Shown piece by piece: positions 44,201 through 55,759 of a stretch of 64,000 nt of DNA. The stretch comes from Antennarius striatus. Taxonomy: Eukaryota > Chordata > Actinopteri > Lophiiformes > Antennariidae. The DNA lies in contig NC_090793.1 in NCBI RefSeq assembly GCF_040054535.1, forward strand, positions 19,406,501-19,470,500. The letters are read 5' to 3'. The translations under genes were made by a program, and so were the position numbers. The notes below the pieces were generated by a model that saw nothing but the letters and a program-made list of their open reading frames with translations, did no database searches and had not been told where the DNA came from. Every line of letters starts with the position of its first letter. Position 1 is the stretch's first letter.

Positions 44201-47200
44201 GAAATACATTAATTTATTCCTTACTGAACACCCTCAGTAAGGAATAAAGAACCCACTCTGAGCAGAGACGCTCTTATGGGAAAATGCATATAACTATGGA
44301 GCTAGTAAACTCTCAGTAACGAATAGAGAACCCACTCTGAGGAGAGACACTCCTGTGGGAAAAAACAAATATCTGGAGCTAGTAACGCTCTCTGTAATGA
44401 ATAGAGAACCCATTCTGAGAACAGACGCTCTTATGTGAAAATACATGCAAGTGCAGAACCTTTTTTCGTTTCTTTTTAGTTATAACAGAAAATCACCCCT
44501 GAGTAAAAAACACTCTTACGGGGAACCATATAGTAAGAGCTGCGGAGTGAATATACTCTCAGCAACAACAGAAAATCACCCCTCAAGCGAAACGCTATAG
44601 GGGGGAAACGCAAACAACCGTGGAGCGAATACACTCCCAGTGATAGATACTTACACACGAGCGAAAAACCCTCCCACGGAAAACAAAACAGTAACATTAA
44701 CTGCAGAAATTATATGTCTCAAAGGTGTGGTTACCAAGGTGTATAGAGAGAAAGAGACTGAAACCAGGCCCTTTCACTCGTTCAAATCTGGCGTCTGTTG
44801 CTGCGTGCCAGTGGAGACACAGGTGCTCCAAGTCAAACGCTCCCACAAACAAACAATGGACAATGTCTTAATCACAGCCCGTGGAGGACGCAACGTGCTG
44901 CTCCAACCTAATAGGGTTACAGGGCTCCCTGCGAAAAGACTGCAGTTTAGGAGTTTTGGTAGTTTTTTCAAATGTTTGAACTCGACCGTACCGTGAGAAG
45001 ATCATCGGGAAGTAATGAATGACGAAGGGGCGTTGATGTACGCTGGCTACCGTCATCATGTCGCACTTGTGACTTCTTGATATTAATACTGGACCTGTAT
45101 GTCCGTGCGACGGATCTTATCCAGTGTTAAGGCACTGCCTCTGGCAGTCAGGAAGACTGAAATAGAACCAAAACCAAGGCAAACACTTACCTGAACTAAC
45201 AGTTGCTCCAGGAAATACACTCCTTCCTTACCCACAGCCATGCAGTGAGTCAGGTTGCTTCTTCTGCTGCCAGGAACATTTTTTCCCAGTCAGACCACAC
45301 TGGGACAGCCAACAGCTGATTTCGGTCAGCCTTCATTTCCCACACTCCTCCTACATTTAGAAGTCCAGCTGTGCCTGTCCCCAATTGGTCTATCTCTTTC
45401 CCCAATTGGTCTAGCTCTGTCCCCAATTGGTCTATCTCTTTCCCCTTCACGTACAAAGTTACTTTTTCTAGCCTCTTTATTAATGGCTAATGAAATAATT
45501 TCCCTTTGTTTATCTTCAACTGCAGCTGTGAAACATTTCAGTACCTGTTTGTGATGTCTAGAGTCTCACCCCTGGGAGAGACTTGCACCCTGATAGGCTA
45601 TGACTATAATTCTCTCCAATTAGTCTTCCTGTTCTTGACCCCCTCCCACTGTCTAATGAAGAGTTGACCAGTTTCTATATTTTTTATACCTTTGAAATAC
45701 AAACTTTATCCACAGTTAGTCAAGGTAATAAACCAAACTGTTAACACCACAACTTGAGCTTCCCTGGCAACACCAACAATACCCTGAATGACGTCCTGCC
45801 TCTACTTTTCATATTGTGCCTCGCTGAGGCTTGCATCATTTTCAGGCCCTAATAATGACCACAAATGCTAGTGGGAAGATGGTACAACCTACCGTAATGC
45901 CTGCATCAAGCTGTTAGGGCAGGGGTAGGGAACCTATGGCTCGCAAGCCAGATGTGGCTCTTTTGATGACTGCATCTGGCTCGTAGACAAATCTTTAACT
46001 ATAAAAAAAGTGTTTCTTTAGATTCCTTTAAGCATGTGCAAACTGGCGACAAGAATGCCAGTTTGCTACGAGGCAGTGAATAGACTCTATTCGATGGCAA
46101 ACATAAATGTCCTAGTGATCTATTTATTTATCGATGTATCAATCACTTAGAGTACAGCAGATGGCTTTTAGATGGCTAAAAGCAAAAAAGACTAGCAGTA
46201 TCGTACTTTTTAGCAGGAATGTAGAGAGGAATTTGCCTTTGAGGAGAGAGAAGGTTCTGCAGTGTGTCTAATATGTAATGATAACATTGCATCTATGAAA
46301 TGGAAAGACACCAAAGCCATCAGCAAAACCATGCAGCACCGGAAGTCACATTAATGATTAGAAATATTCATTGATTAGCAACAGCATAACAAAGTTATTA
46401 AAATGGAGAGATTTATTATACTGTAAAAGTGCTGGTATAACATAAAATGAAGACATTTATTTGTATTTAGTTTTGAACATGTTGTATAGCTCTCACGGAA
46501 TTACATTTAAAAATATGTGGTGTATATGGCTCTCTAAGCCAAAAAGGTTCCCGACCCCTGTGTTAGGGTGTTGTGGTAAATTCTGCCACGGTAAAATATC
46601 TAGAAAGTGTGTTTTAATTCGACTTTTAATGCTATCCAGGACTCCGAAGTAATCAGAGGCCTGGTACCCAAAGGCATTAGCTAGATCCAGGAATACAACC
46701 AGCAGCTCTGTCCTCTCATGATCAGCTGGCTGTGTTTGGTGCCAGTAGCCGGAGAAGCTGATGATTCCAGCTTTTTGTACCAAAGCATGAATTAGTCGGT
46801 TACTTTCAAGGTAGCCGGCCAGCCTTAGAGCCCCAACACTAAAGAAGACATTTCCTTCAACATGGAGTAAACTCCGTGATATAAACTGATTCAAATCCTC
46901 TGAGACCCTCTATTTGGGAATAGATTCCCAGACACACATTTTAAATAGAGTTTTAAGTGTTTTAGTGTGTTTCTGAACCTCTTTTCAAATAGTCTTGTGA
47001 CAAAAAAATGCAAACGGTGATAACATTTTCTGTCTTTTTGAAGGTAGTGTATTTCACAGCCACGTTCCCCTATGCGATGCTCCTCATTCTACTCATCAGA
47101 GGTTTAACTCTACCAGGAGCTTGGGATGGGATCTACTACTACCTGTATCCAGACTTGAATCACCTTCCTATACTTGAGGTAACCTCTTTATTTATGACCA

Positions 47201-50200
47201 AATTCTATTTATTTTGTATTGTAATCTGTAATATAGATTTTTGTACATTGCAGGTCTGGATTGAGGCAGGATCTCAAATATTTTACTCCTACAGTCTGAC
47301 TGCAGGAACTCTAATAGTCTTGAGCAGCTACAACGACTATAACAACAACTGTTACAGGTAAGGAGTGGCATTTCAAGACTTGATTGAACAATTGATTTTT
47401 ATTTTCAGACATAAAAGCAATGTAGTGATAGAAAGAGGTATGAGGCTGTTTCAAAGATTAATTAAGATTAATTTCTTTAAGACGAGATAATTATAGGGGG
47501 CTGCCGATCCCAGCTGACTGTGCGAGAGGTGGGGTACACCCTGGAGAAGTCGCTGTTGAAAACAAAACAAATCCTATTTACAACTTTTTTTCTATTGTCT
47601 CTGTGTGACCCACAGGGACTGTTTCTGGCTCTGTCTGCTGAACAGTGGAACCAGTTTTGTTGCTGGATTTGTCGTCTTCTCTGTTCTTGGGTTCATGGCT
47701 CACAAGCAGGGTGTTCCTGTGGATACAGTGGTTCAGTCTGGTGCAGTAACGATTATGATTTCCAAGTCACCTTATAGTTCATATACAGTATTGAGACGTT
47801 TCAGCTTTTCTCCACAGGTCCAGGTCTGGCCTTCATCACTTACCCTCAGGCGACGGCTCTGATGCCTTTACCACAGTTCTGGACTGTCTGCTTCTTCCTA
47901 ATGCTGATTCTACTGGCTACTGACTCACATGTAATGTCAAATTACCAATTTCACACGTCCAATAACACCAATAACACATCTTCCAGATAAATATATAATC
48001 AAACTTCTATTTTGTCCCCAGTTTGTGATGGTGGAGGGTTTCATCACCTCACTGAGCGATTTGTTTCCAAAGTGGTTGCGTGCACCTAGGAAGCGTGAGA
48101 TCTTTGTCCTGGTTGTCTGTGCAGTCAACTTTCTCGTACATCTTTCGTTGGTTACTGAGGTGAGCGGAAACAGTTCTACCATTTCAGAACCAGAAAGTAA
48201 ACTATAAACCTTATAACTATTGCCAATGTGTTTTAATTAAACTTGTTTCTTCCTGCTTCAGGGGGGAATTTATGTATTCCAGCTATTTGACTTCTACGGC
48301 TCGACAAGAGTTTGTCAGAACTTCATGGCTATTTGTGAGTGTCTGGTAGTGGGCTGGATTTTTGGTGAGTGAGATTTATTACCTCTGAAAAGATAATTAT
48401 CTATTTTATATATAATTGTATTTGTCAGCAATGAAAACCGGTATTTCCTTTACATGTAGATAGTTTATGTCTCATTACTGATTAAATATTTGGATATCCA
48501 GGGTGCAATTTGTCAAAAACAAAGAAGCAGGCAATTTTTTTGTGATCATGAAAAAATAAGCAATTAACAGGCCTAATTCTTCTTTAGGTTAATTGTAGAC
48601 CCCATGAGCCTAAAGTCTGATTCAGGTACAGACATAAAAACCAGAGAGGGGATAAACCCCCCCCCCCCATCTGCCCAACAAATTTCACCCTGCATGTAAA
48701 CCTCGGTTTCCGACTACAATTCGTTCTGGAAGGCTGTTCAAATACCGATTTGTTGGAATTCCAAATACATGTTTCCCATTACAAATAATGTAAATGGTCT
48801 TAATCTGTTCCAAGACGCTAGAAAACTACCTTTTTTCAACATAATATCCATCCATTTTCTGCCTCTGTATCCACGTACTATGTTATTTTCTAATGTCATT
48901 TACCGTATTGGTCCGTATATAAGACGACCCTGATTATAAGACGACCCCCTCTTTATAAAGACTCAAGTTTGAAAAAAGACTTTTTGAACACCAAATTTAA
49001 TTTTTACACAAAAAATAATTACAGTACATCTGAAACAAATGATTATGACAATATATTCGAGAGAAAAAGCATGTTATTTTGCTATATCTCTTGTCTTATT
49101 TTCTTCTCTTTTCTTTCTTACCGCTATTTTTATTTTTCTTCTTCGTGACGGGTTCCTTTGGCCTGGGGACTCAAGTTCAGCATTCGCTTTATAGATATCT
49201 GGCGCCATCTAGCGTTGTGAATGGTCTAATGTCTAGACCCCCAATGTAAGACGACCCCCACTTTTTCAGTCTTATATCAGTGCAAAAAACACCGTCTTAT
49301 ATTCGGGTCAATACGGTATATATCAAGATTGTATTGTATAGTAATAAAACATATCAAAGAAATTTAAAAGAAGGAAGCAAACACGAGAAAGAAAGAAAGA
49401 AAGAAAAAAAAACATGGACGTAATCAGGTTAGCCTAAGGTACGAGTTACCGCCGTCTTTTGGACAGAAGTTTACGGTACGTACCATAGGCAATGGAACGC
49501 AAATTAAGTGAAAAATTATTGAATACAGTAAACTAAAATAAAAAGGACATTACAATTAAAGCATAATAACAATAAAGATAACAATTTTTACCTTTGTGGT
49601 GGTGAGCAGTCGTGTTAAGTACGATCCTTTGACGCTGTTATTTTGGGACTTCCTGTTGTCACCGGAAGTGGTTACATGTAAATATAGTACGCTTGTTCTA
49701 TCCAACTCATTTCGTTCCGCTCATCATTCACCACGCAGATTCCGGATGAGCAGGTCTGGTATCCTAACAAGTTGGCATACGTGAATGTTGGAGAGGGAGA
49801 GGAGGAGGAGGATGGATGTCACGGAGTTTGTTTCGCGTTCGACTTCCAAATTTTGTTCTGAGACCAAAAAAAATCCGAATTTTTTGGTCGAATTACGATT
49901 TGTTCGATGTCTAAAGCGTTTGAAAACTAAGGTTTGCTTGTATCATATAAACAGGTCATGTAATTCTATGATTCTTGAGGTCGTCTTCCCATTTGTTGCA
50001 TCTGTTTTGACTAATACGATTCACGAATCCATTAAAATGGATCATTTTGATTTATTCCAGGAGCTGACCGTATTTTCAACATCATTAAAGACATGACCGG
50101 ACAGAAACCAGCGGTTTTCTTCAAACTCTGCTGGAAATACATCATCCCCATCCTTTCACTGGTGCACTAAAATTCCTTTGAGACTTCCAGTCATTTTGCA

Positions 50201-50716
50201 TCCTAGTCTATCCTTTTCAGTTTGAAAACTGAACTAGATAAATTGTTAAATAGAAGAGATTATATATTTAACGTAAGAGATTTTTGATTTGCATTATATC
50301 AGTGTGTCTTTTAATGAACTGCAGGTTTCCTTCATCATCTACCTGGTTGATTACAAGCGCCTCACGATCAATGACTACGTTTACCCTGACTGGGCGTACG
50401 CACTGGGGTGGACCATGACCTTCTCTTCCATTGTGATGGTGCCGCTGTGGGCAGCTGGACAGATGTGTTTAACACCAGGAACCTTCAAGCAGGTCAGGAT
50501 TCACGCTGAAGAATATGACTATAGGAGACTACAGTACTTGCTTTGCAGCAGATTTAAATATGTCCACAATGTCCCCAGTAATTGAGTGTGTGAACATGAT
50601 GTTGTTTGTTCCAGCGTTTGTCTGCTCTTTGTCGTCCTGCTGAAGATCCAATCAGGACAAGAAGAAAAGGGAGAGAAGAGGAAACGACTGTTGAACTGAC
50701 ATCACCTGAAACTTAA
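41229..50716 (+). CDS. SLC6 family Na+/Cl- dependent transporter, unit G
   Basis: Complete 14-exon gene: 41229-41370, 41481-41615, 41775-41912, 42115-42217, 42593-42725, 47044-47178, 47254-47357, 47616-47740, 47818-47930, 48022-48159, 48262-48364, 50061-50161, 50325-50492, 50615-50716; 579 residues. It has the same architecture as the other units but two unusual core changes. TM1 reads [10 protein letters not shown], with Ala33 where the family has Gly (GAT1 Gly65). TM2 reads GQFTQEG, with Phe75 where the family has the chloride-coordinating Tyr. The TM1 pocket residue is Tyr28. TM1 ends CFKHGGG, not CYKNGGG. The TM6 Gln/Ser and TM7 Asn/Ser chloride-site partners are kept. TM6 has QIFYSYS. 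The loop carries NLT, NET and NTT. The tail ends VELTSPET. All frames are open, so altered chloride dependence or transport is more likely than pseudogenisation, but that is inference. Introns 5 (4.3 kb) and 11 (1.7 kb) are packed with transposable elements. Confidence 0.9.
43420..45130. repeat. Unclassified GC-richer insertion in unit G intron 5
   Basis: The composition rises sharply compared with the flanking AT-rich intron, and several short open frames appear on the - strand (43,439-44,209) without recognisable domains. It includes a run of diverged 79-base repeats. It looks like a decayed retroelement or long terminal repeat, but I cannot place it. Confidence 0.4.
44230..44700 (+). repeat. 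Degenerate tandem repeat, about 79-bp period, six units
   Basis: Units start near 44,232, 44,311, 44,389, 44,479, 44,559 and 44,636. Each carries a CTCAGTAA-type start, an AGAACCCACTCTGAG or GAAAATCACCCCT block, GACGCTCTTATGGG-like text and GGAGCTAGTAA or GGAGCGAATA before the next unit. Units 1-3 resemble one another more than units 4-6, so two amplification steps are likely. Confidence 0.75.
45378..45447 (+). repeat. 21-bp tandem repeat, three units
   Basis: TCCCCAATTGGTCTATCTCT repeats three times with single changes (TAGCTCTG in the middle copy). Confidence 0.85.
45920..46560. mobile_element. hAT DNA transposon derivative, 641 bp, perfect 8-bp target duplication
   Basis: Ends CAGGGGTAGGGAACCTATGG and, inverted, CAGGGGTCGGGAACCTTTTT, flanked by identical TGTTAGGG copies at 45,912-45,919 and 46,561-46,568. 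The inside keeps traces of a hAT transposase N-terminus: a TTTGCCTTTGAGGAGAGAGA segment followed by Cys-x2-Cys codons (TGTGTCTAATATGTAATG) and a His region. This is a deletion derivative with a zinc-finger-like remnant. It sits inside an older reverse-transcriptase fragment. Confidence 0.9.
46569..46897 (-). mobile_element. Reverse-transcriptase fragment, interrupted by the hAT element
   Basis: The - strand reads [15 protein letters not shown] and then [18 protein letters not shown]. That matches the LINE reverse-transcriptase stretch in which a v-LDLxNAxGS-type motif carries the first catalytic Asp. There is no YxDD motif. The coding trace ends close to the hAT element at 46,560, as expected if the hAT inserted into it. 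Confidence 0.6.
48698..49945. mobile_element. Outer inverted-repeat element in unit G intron 11
   Basis: The left end TAAACCTCGGTTTCCGACTA and the inverted right end (AAACCTTAGTTTTCAAACGC) are similar imperfect terminal repeats, followed on both sides by ATTCG/TTTGTT words. The inside has no transposase and is split by the element at 48,901-49,318. Boundaries and class are tentative. Confidence 0.45.
48901..49318. mobile_element. Nested 418-bp TA-flanked inverted-repeat element
   Basis: Left end TACCGTATTGGTCCGTATAT, inverted right end TACCGTATTGACCCGAATAT, followed by AAGACGACC blocks that repeat just inside both ends. TA at each edge fits a Tc1/mariner-type target site. It is non-coding and lies inside the outer element at 48,698-49,945. 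Confidence 0.75.
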
Positions 50717-51541
50717 GATTGGCCTTAAAAGTCAAATGAAATAATTCATAACGTAACTTCATACTATCATACAGCACTAGCTACACCAGACATGGGCCAA
50801 CTGCGGCCCCAGGGCCATGTACGGCCCATTAGGCTTTCTAATCTGGCCCCGAATATTTGTTTAAACTATATCATTAAAGTTATGAAATAAATGCAGTTGC
50901 AAAATAACTTTTAGAATAACCCTTGCATACATCTGCTTTGCTGCCTGTTAAAGGCGAAAATCCTTTATATGAGGTTGTAACTCATTGAAAGGACAGACGT
51001 CACTGCAAGCAATGAGGAAAATTATTTCACAATACATATTTAGATACCTGTTTTTACCAGAGCCATAACCTTTATCCGTTGTGGGAGTGTTGCACATAAA
51101 ACACTTCTTTTCACTGCTTATAAGTTCAGTAACATCATGAAGTGTCTGTGACAATTTTTTTCCTTCTAGACTTAAAACCATACCTTACATACATTACACA
51201 GATTTGTGTACTTTCTTTAAAAAATGTCAAGATTAGATCATTTAATGCGACATCAGAATTTAAATACCTGTACTCTTCACCAGTCAGAAGAGAAGCCTCT
51301 TTATCCTAATCGATACAGCAGCCACATGTGACACAAACAGCCTTACATACATGTATGTACTTTCACATGTGCAGATGTAAACGTCACAATTGGGATTTTT
51401 TTTACCGTCTATGTCCAGTTTATGGGTGCTGCTGTCACTTCCTTCTCACAAACTCGCCGATCATCCTGATTAGTATTTTCAGTGACAGCAGTCATCATTC
51501 ACCACCACACAGACAGTAGAAAGACGCTTAATTTTTGACCG
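50717..51541. other. Convergent spacer between unit G and pold3
   Basis: AATAAA at 50,886-50,891 may serve unit G. GCCAACTGCGGCCCCAGGGC with GGCCCATTAGGC near 50,794-50,830 resembles an edge of the GGCCA-rich hAT family seen at 58,568, but no second end was found. No gene is visible. Confidence 0.45.
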
Positions 51542-51547
51542 TTTATT
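51542..51547 (-). terminator. Polyadenylation signal of pold3
   Basis: TTTATT on the + strand gives AATAAA on the - strand, about 150 nt past the pold3 stop codon. It is the nearest good signal. Confidence 0.6.
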
Positions 51548-51697
51548 GAGTATGACATCTTTTTACAGCGGGTAACAGTAAGACGAAAGCAGATGATTCA
51601 TTATCCTGAAGATGTGTTCATGCAGTTCCAGTCCTGTTAAAAAGCGACGTGCATGTCCTTCCTCAGTGTCAGGAAAAGCGTCCAGCGGTGGCCTCCA

Positions 51698-54600
51698 TCA
51701 TTTCTTTTGAAAGAATCCCATAATAGAAGCCTGTTTCGCTCCTTTACTTGCATTAGCAGAAGATTTCTTCTGGCTTTTCTTCTCTTCCTGTTTGTTACCT
51801 GCTGGTAGTTTTGTTGAGAAGGGGTCTTTTGATGCTGGTGGGGCAGCCTGAGCTTCAGCTTCTGTTTCAGAGTACGATTCACTCTCGTAGCCTTTTTCTG
51901 TGACTGTGGGCAAACAGAAGATGAACCAGAGCAATACAGGGTGAGTGAGTGGAAGTCAGAGCTCAGCAGTGAGCGAACACTGCGTCGCTCTGAGCGAAGC
52001 ATCATCAGGATCGGTCAAGAACAGAAAGAAAACATTGGTAATTGTTTGGAGCATCGGAGAAAGTCCACCGAAGGAGATAGACGGCTACAAAAAACTGACA
52101 GTGAATGAATTAAAATGTTTGACTAGCATCAAATTCTATATTAAGATGCTAAAGAAACAATAAATGTTTTCTGTTTCAACTTCTGAAATGTCTTTGTGTT
52201 ATTTTTAGCTATAGATTAGGTTGAAATAATTTGTGAATGATTCCATTATCATCTACATATTACATAAAGTGTCATATTTTTCTTGGAGGGGGGGGTTTTG
52301 TTTTAGAAAATAATAAATTGAACTCGTCACAAAATTTAAAAACATGCGTTTCATACCGATGCAACCTTCGTCGTCCACAAAAGTCCGTGATTTCAGTACG
52401 CGTCTCCTCCTCCGGATCTTTGTTCCAGGATTCTCCTGCTGTGGAAAAATAATAAATGAAACCTGCATTAGCTTCTTCTTAATCTTTATTAAATAAAAAA
52501 AATGATTCTATCATCCTATCACAGAGGAATACTCAGTCTTTGACACGTACATGATGATGAGCCACAGACAAAGCCTCCACCTCCTTCTTAGGACTCTGTT
52601 CTCTTGCTCCCGTCGGCGGCGGACTGTCTGGAATAACTATAGAGACAATCAGGTGTTGGTCTTACATCATTCATTTTGACCAATGAAATTCTTCCTGATA
52701 TAGGAAGTGAATAATGTGAAAAGTTAATCCCACCATCTTCATCGCTGCTGTCTGGTTCGGGCTTCTTTATCCTCCGTCGCTTTTTCTTCTCCAGTTTCTC
52801 CTCCTCGCTGTCAGAATCCACGACTCGCTTGGTTTTGCTTCAAAGACAGAAAGACTTTCGGATATATTTATCACCAATCCCTTGCCATTTTAAATAAATT
52901 AAAATCCTTCATCACTCAGAAATCCACATTCTGGATGGTGTCTATGCTTTAATCATAATAATTGAACACAGACAAACCTCCTGGAGTCTTTCTTCAGGAC
53001 TTTTGGTTCCACTGCAGCAGCCAGTTGCTTTTCTTGTGGTTGTGGGCTCTGACGTTTTTGTTCTTTGGAGGATGATGATGATGATGATGGTTCAGCTCTT
53101 TCCTCCACCTTCACATTTTTCTCAGCTTTTTCTAAAGAATAAATAATATATTTACACATTTTTATATCACCCTGAATGTATTAAACCCAGAATGTAAGGA
53201 TTACTCACTCGCTGCTTGAGTCCCAAAAAAGTTTGCCATGTGTTCTGCTTTTGTTGCTGATTTGGTTTTTGGGACATCAACCTTAAAAAAAAGCAGAACA
53301 ATAGTTACTATAGCAACAACCTCTTTAAGTTAATCCCAAAGAAGCCAGAGGAGACCCGCACCACCGACGCATCTTCGTTCTCCTCCGTCTTCACATCTCT
53401 GTCCCGGCTCTTAGTAGCTGTCTTATTTGCAAACATTCCCATGATGCCTTTCTGCGGTTTGGTGGGAGGTTTCGAAGAGCCGTTAGCGTTTCCAGTTCCG
53501 TTTCCGTTCACGACAGGGTTCTTGTGTTCAGGCTCTGGCGTGGGGGGTCGCTTGATTTCTCTGCCCTTCTGCAGGTCCTGAGTCGACATGGGTACCGCAC
53601 TGGAACAGGAGATCGAGCTGTATCTGCAGACAGAGGAGCGAGGACAGTTAGAGACCTCCTAAAACACATCTCTCTACGCTCCAGAGTGCTGCTGTAAAGA
53701 AGAGGTATCAATAGAGAGTGACAAAGTAGAATAGAGATGGAGTTACAGTAAATATTTCTCAGTGGATCTGTTAGATGACTGTTGAAATCTTTACAGAAAT
53801 GACATTTTTCTTCATAAAAAAACACACAACCTGCTGCAGTTCTTCAGGTTGTCTTTCACAGCGTCGTAGTCGACGCTGTAAAGAGGACCGCTGTCTTTCA
53901 GCAAGGCCTTCTGGACGCTGTAGACGTGCACGCTGACGATCACGTTCATTTTGGATTTGAAGTCTGTAAAAAAAAGCAAGACGTCTCACAAATAAAACCG
54001 AAAGACACACTAAAAGCCACAAAGAACAACAAATTCTGCAGTTTACTGGGTGAAAGCAACACAACAGTTACGCACCTTCCAACTGATCCTCTTTGACGAC
54101 TGACACCTTGTGACTCTGACAAGAAATAAGTATCATCAACAACACAAAATCAAGAATAATCGTTGATTTATCTGGTCAACTGGCAGAATGTGAAGTCTCT
54201 CCTGTCAAGAAGGATCAACTTTAAAACGGAAAAGTACAGCAAAATACATTTACGTGTCAAACACCGTGATTCGTCACGGAAACGCTGTCAGTTTAGAGGG
54301 GACCATGAGGATTTCAAAATAAAGGATGTTGTCAATAACAACTTGTCAAATCAAAGTGGGATGCGTCTCTGGAGAGTCCGATCGTGTCATGAATGCCTAA
54401 AGTCATTTCAGGCTGTTTGTCAGTTTGAAAAGTCTCCATCTCCATCAGCTGTTTCACACAACGCTGCAGGGACAGTTTGGTGGAGTAAAGAACTTCACTT
54501 TCAGTCAGAAGGAGTTTGATTCTGTCACTGAATGTTCATCTTTGTTTGACATGAATTTATTGTGTTTCTCACCGTTTGTCCGTTGTCCACAAACTTCCCG

Positions 54601-55359
54601 GACACAAGATATGTGGCGTGTAAAGGAGCAGAACTTTCCTTTCTCTTGTGATCCAAGTAATGGTAAAGCATCCTGGAAACAAGACAGGGTTAAAAAAGAA
54701 CATGGAACATTATATGTCAACTAGACTAGAACATTCAATGCTATGTCCGTTTTGTTTTTTAATGTTTTTTTTTATTTTTTTATTTTAAGATGCATAATTA
54801 GCTTTTATTACCAATAACATAATGATAATAATCAATAAAAAAAAATTTATTTGGCTTCAGTTTAATATGATGGCATCCAGTTAGCCTGAAGAAAAGGTAA
54901 ACACTCACTGTTTGGCCGTGTTGACATGAACTCCAAGTGTTAGACTGAGCCATTTGTAAGTCACCTGTTCAACAGAAACACACGACAACTGAGAATACAG
55001 CTAACATTGGACCCGACTAATATTGGATTCAAGCTAACACTGGAACCAGCTAATACTGGAAAACAGCTAATTATGCAAAAGAATAATATAAAATGACGTC
55101 GAAATGAATAAACTGAGTGCTATTTTCTCCATGTTTTTGTAGCTGAATGTTGTAAATGTTCCGAACAAAGCTGTAAAACGTGTGGTGGTTCTTTTCAGAA
55201 CCGTCTATTTGTTGATCCTTCGCTAAACTGAAGGCTTTTTGAACGCAGTTCACCAAACAGGAGCTTCATCCGCGACGCGTCGCGACTTTAGGACGCGCTT
55301 ACGATCTTGTTGTGGTCGTTGACATATTCATCGATGTTATCCAAGTAAAGCTCGTCCAT
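51698..55359 (-). CDS. pold3: DNA polymerase delta subunit 3 (p66)
   Basis: Twelve exons, listed 5' to 3' on the - strand: 55359-55303, 54964-54909, 54672-54573, 54115-54076, 53963-53831, 53623-53362, 53281-53209, 53131-52978, 52837-52734, 52636-52551, 52438-52357, 51903-51698; 1,353 nt, 450 residues (human about 466). Accessory subunit of the replicative and repair polymerase delta: it links the catalytic complex to PCNA and also serves break-induced replication, in the nucleus. The N-terminus MDELYLDNIDEYVNDHNKI and the HKVSVVKEDQLE to YSVQKALLKDSGPLYSVDYD region form the winged-helix domain that binds POLD2. The middle is charged and disordered, with KGIMGMFANK, a MANFFG motif, a Ser run and acidic/basic blocks (RRRIKKPEPDSSDED). 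The C-terminus QASIMGFFQKK is the PCNA-binding box (Gln440, Ile443, Phe446, Phe447). Exon phases join without stops. Convergent with the SLC6 array. Confidence 0.96.
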
Positions 55360-55475
55360 CTCCACCGAATGTCCACCAAGACGAGCGTCCCGTGAAGCCG
55401 ATTTAACTGCGCGGGAAGGCGGTTTATTTACTTCCTGTTCAACGTCACGCAGCTAGGTCGTTCTTCCGGTGCGAT
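55360..55475 (-). promoter_or_regulatory. pold3: pold3 proximal promoter
   Basis: On the - strand, TTCCCGCGC (55,410-55,417) is E2F-like, as in many replication genes. ACTTCCTG at 55,429 and CTTCCGGT at 55,463 (both + strand) are ETS-like, and AACGTCACGC near 55,441 is CRE-like. No TATA box is seen. All lie within about 110 nt of the ATG. The assignment rests on motif matches only. Confidence 0.5.
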
Positions 55476-55537
55476 ATGTGGTGATATACTGCCACCTAAT
55501 GGCCAGTATGGGTATTACATTAGAAATAGAGGACAGA

Positions 55538-55737
<200 letters not shown>

Positions 55738-55759
55738 TTTATTAATCTGGAGGAAATTG

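Noticed and set aside
43623-44209. Overlapping - strand frames of 131-138 residues
   Set aside because: Unlinked overlapping frames in a GC-richer repeat block, without motifs, splice context or a shared frame.
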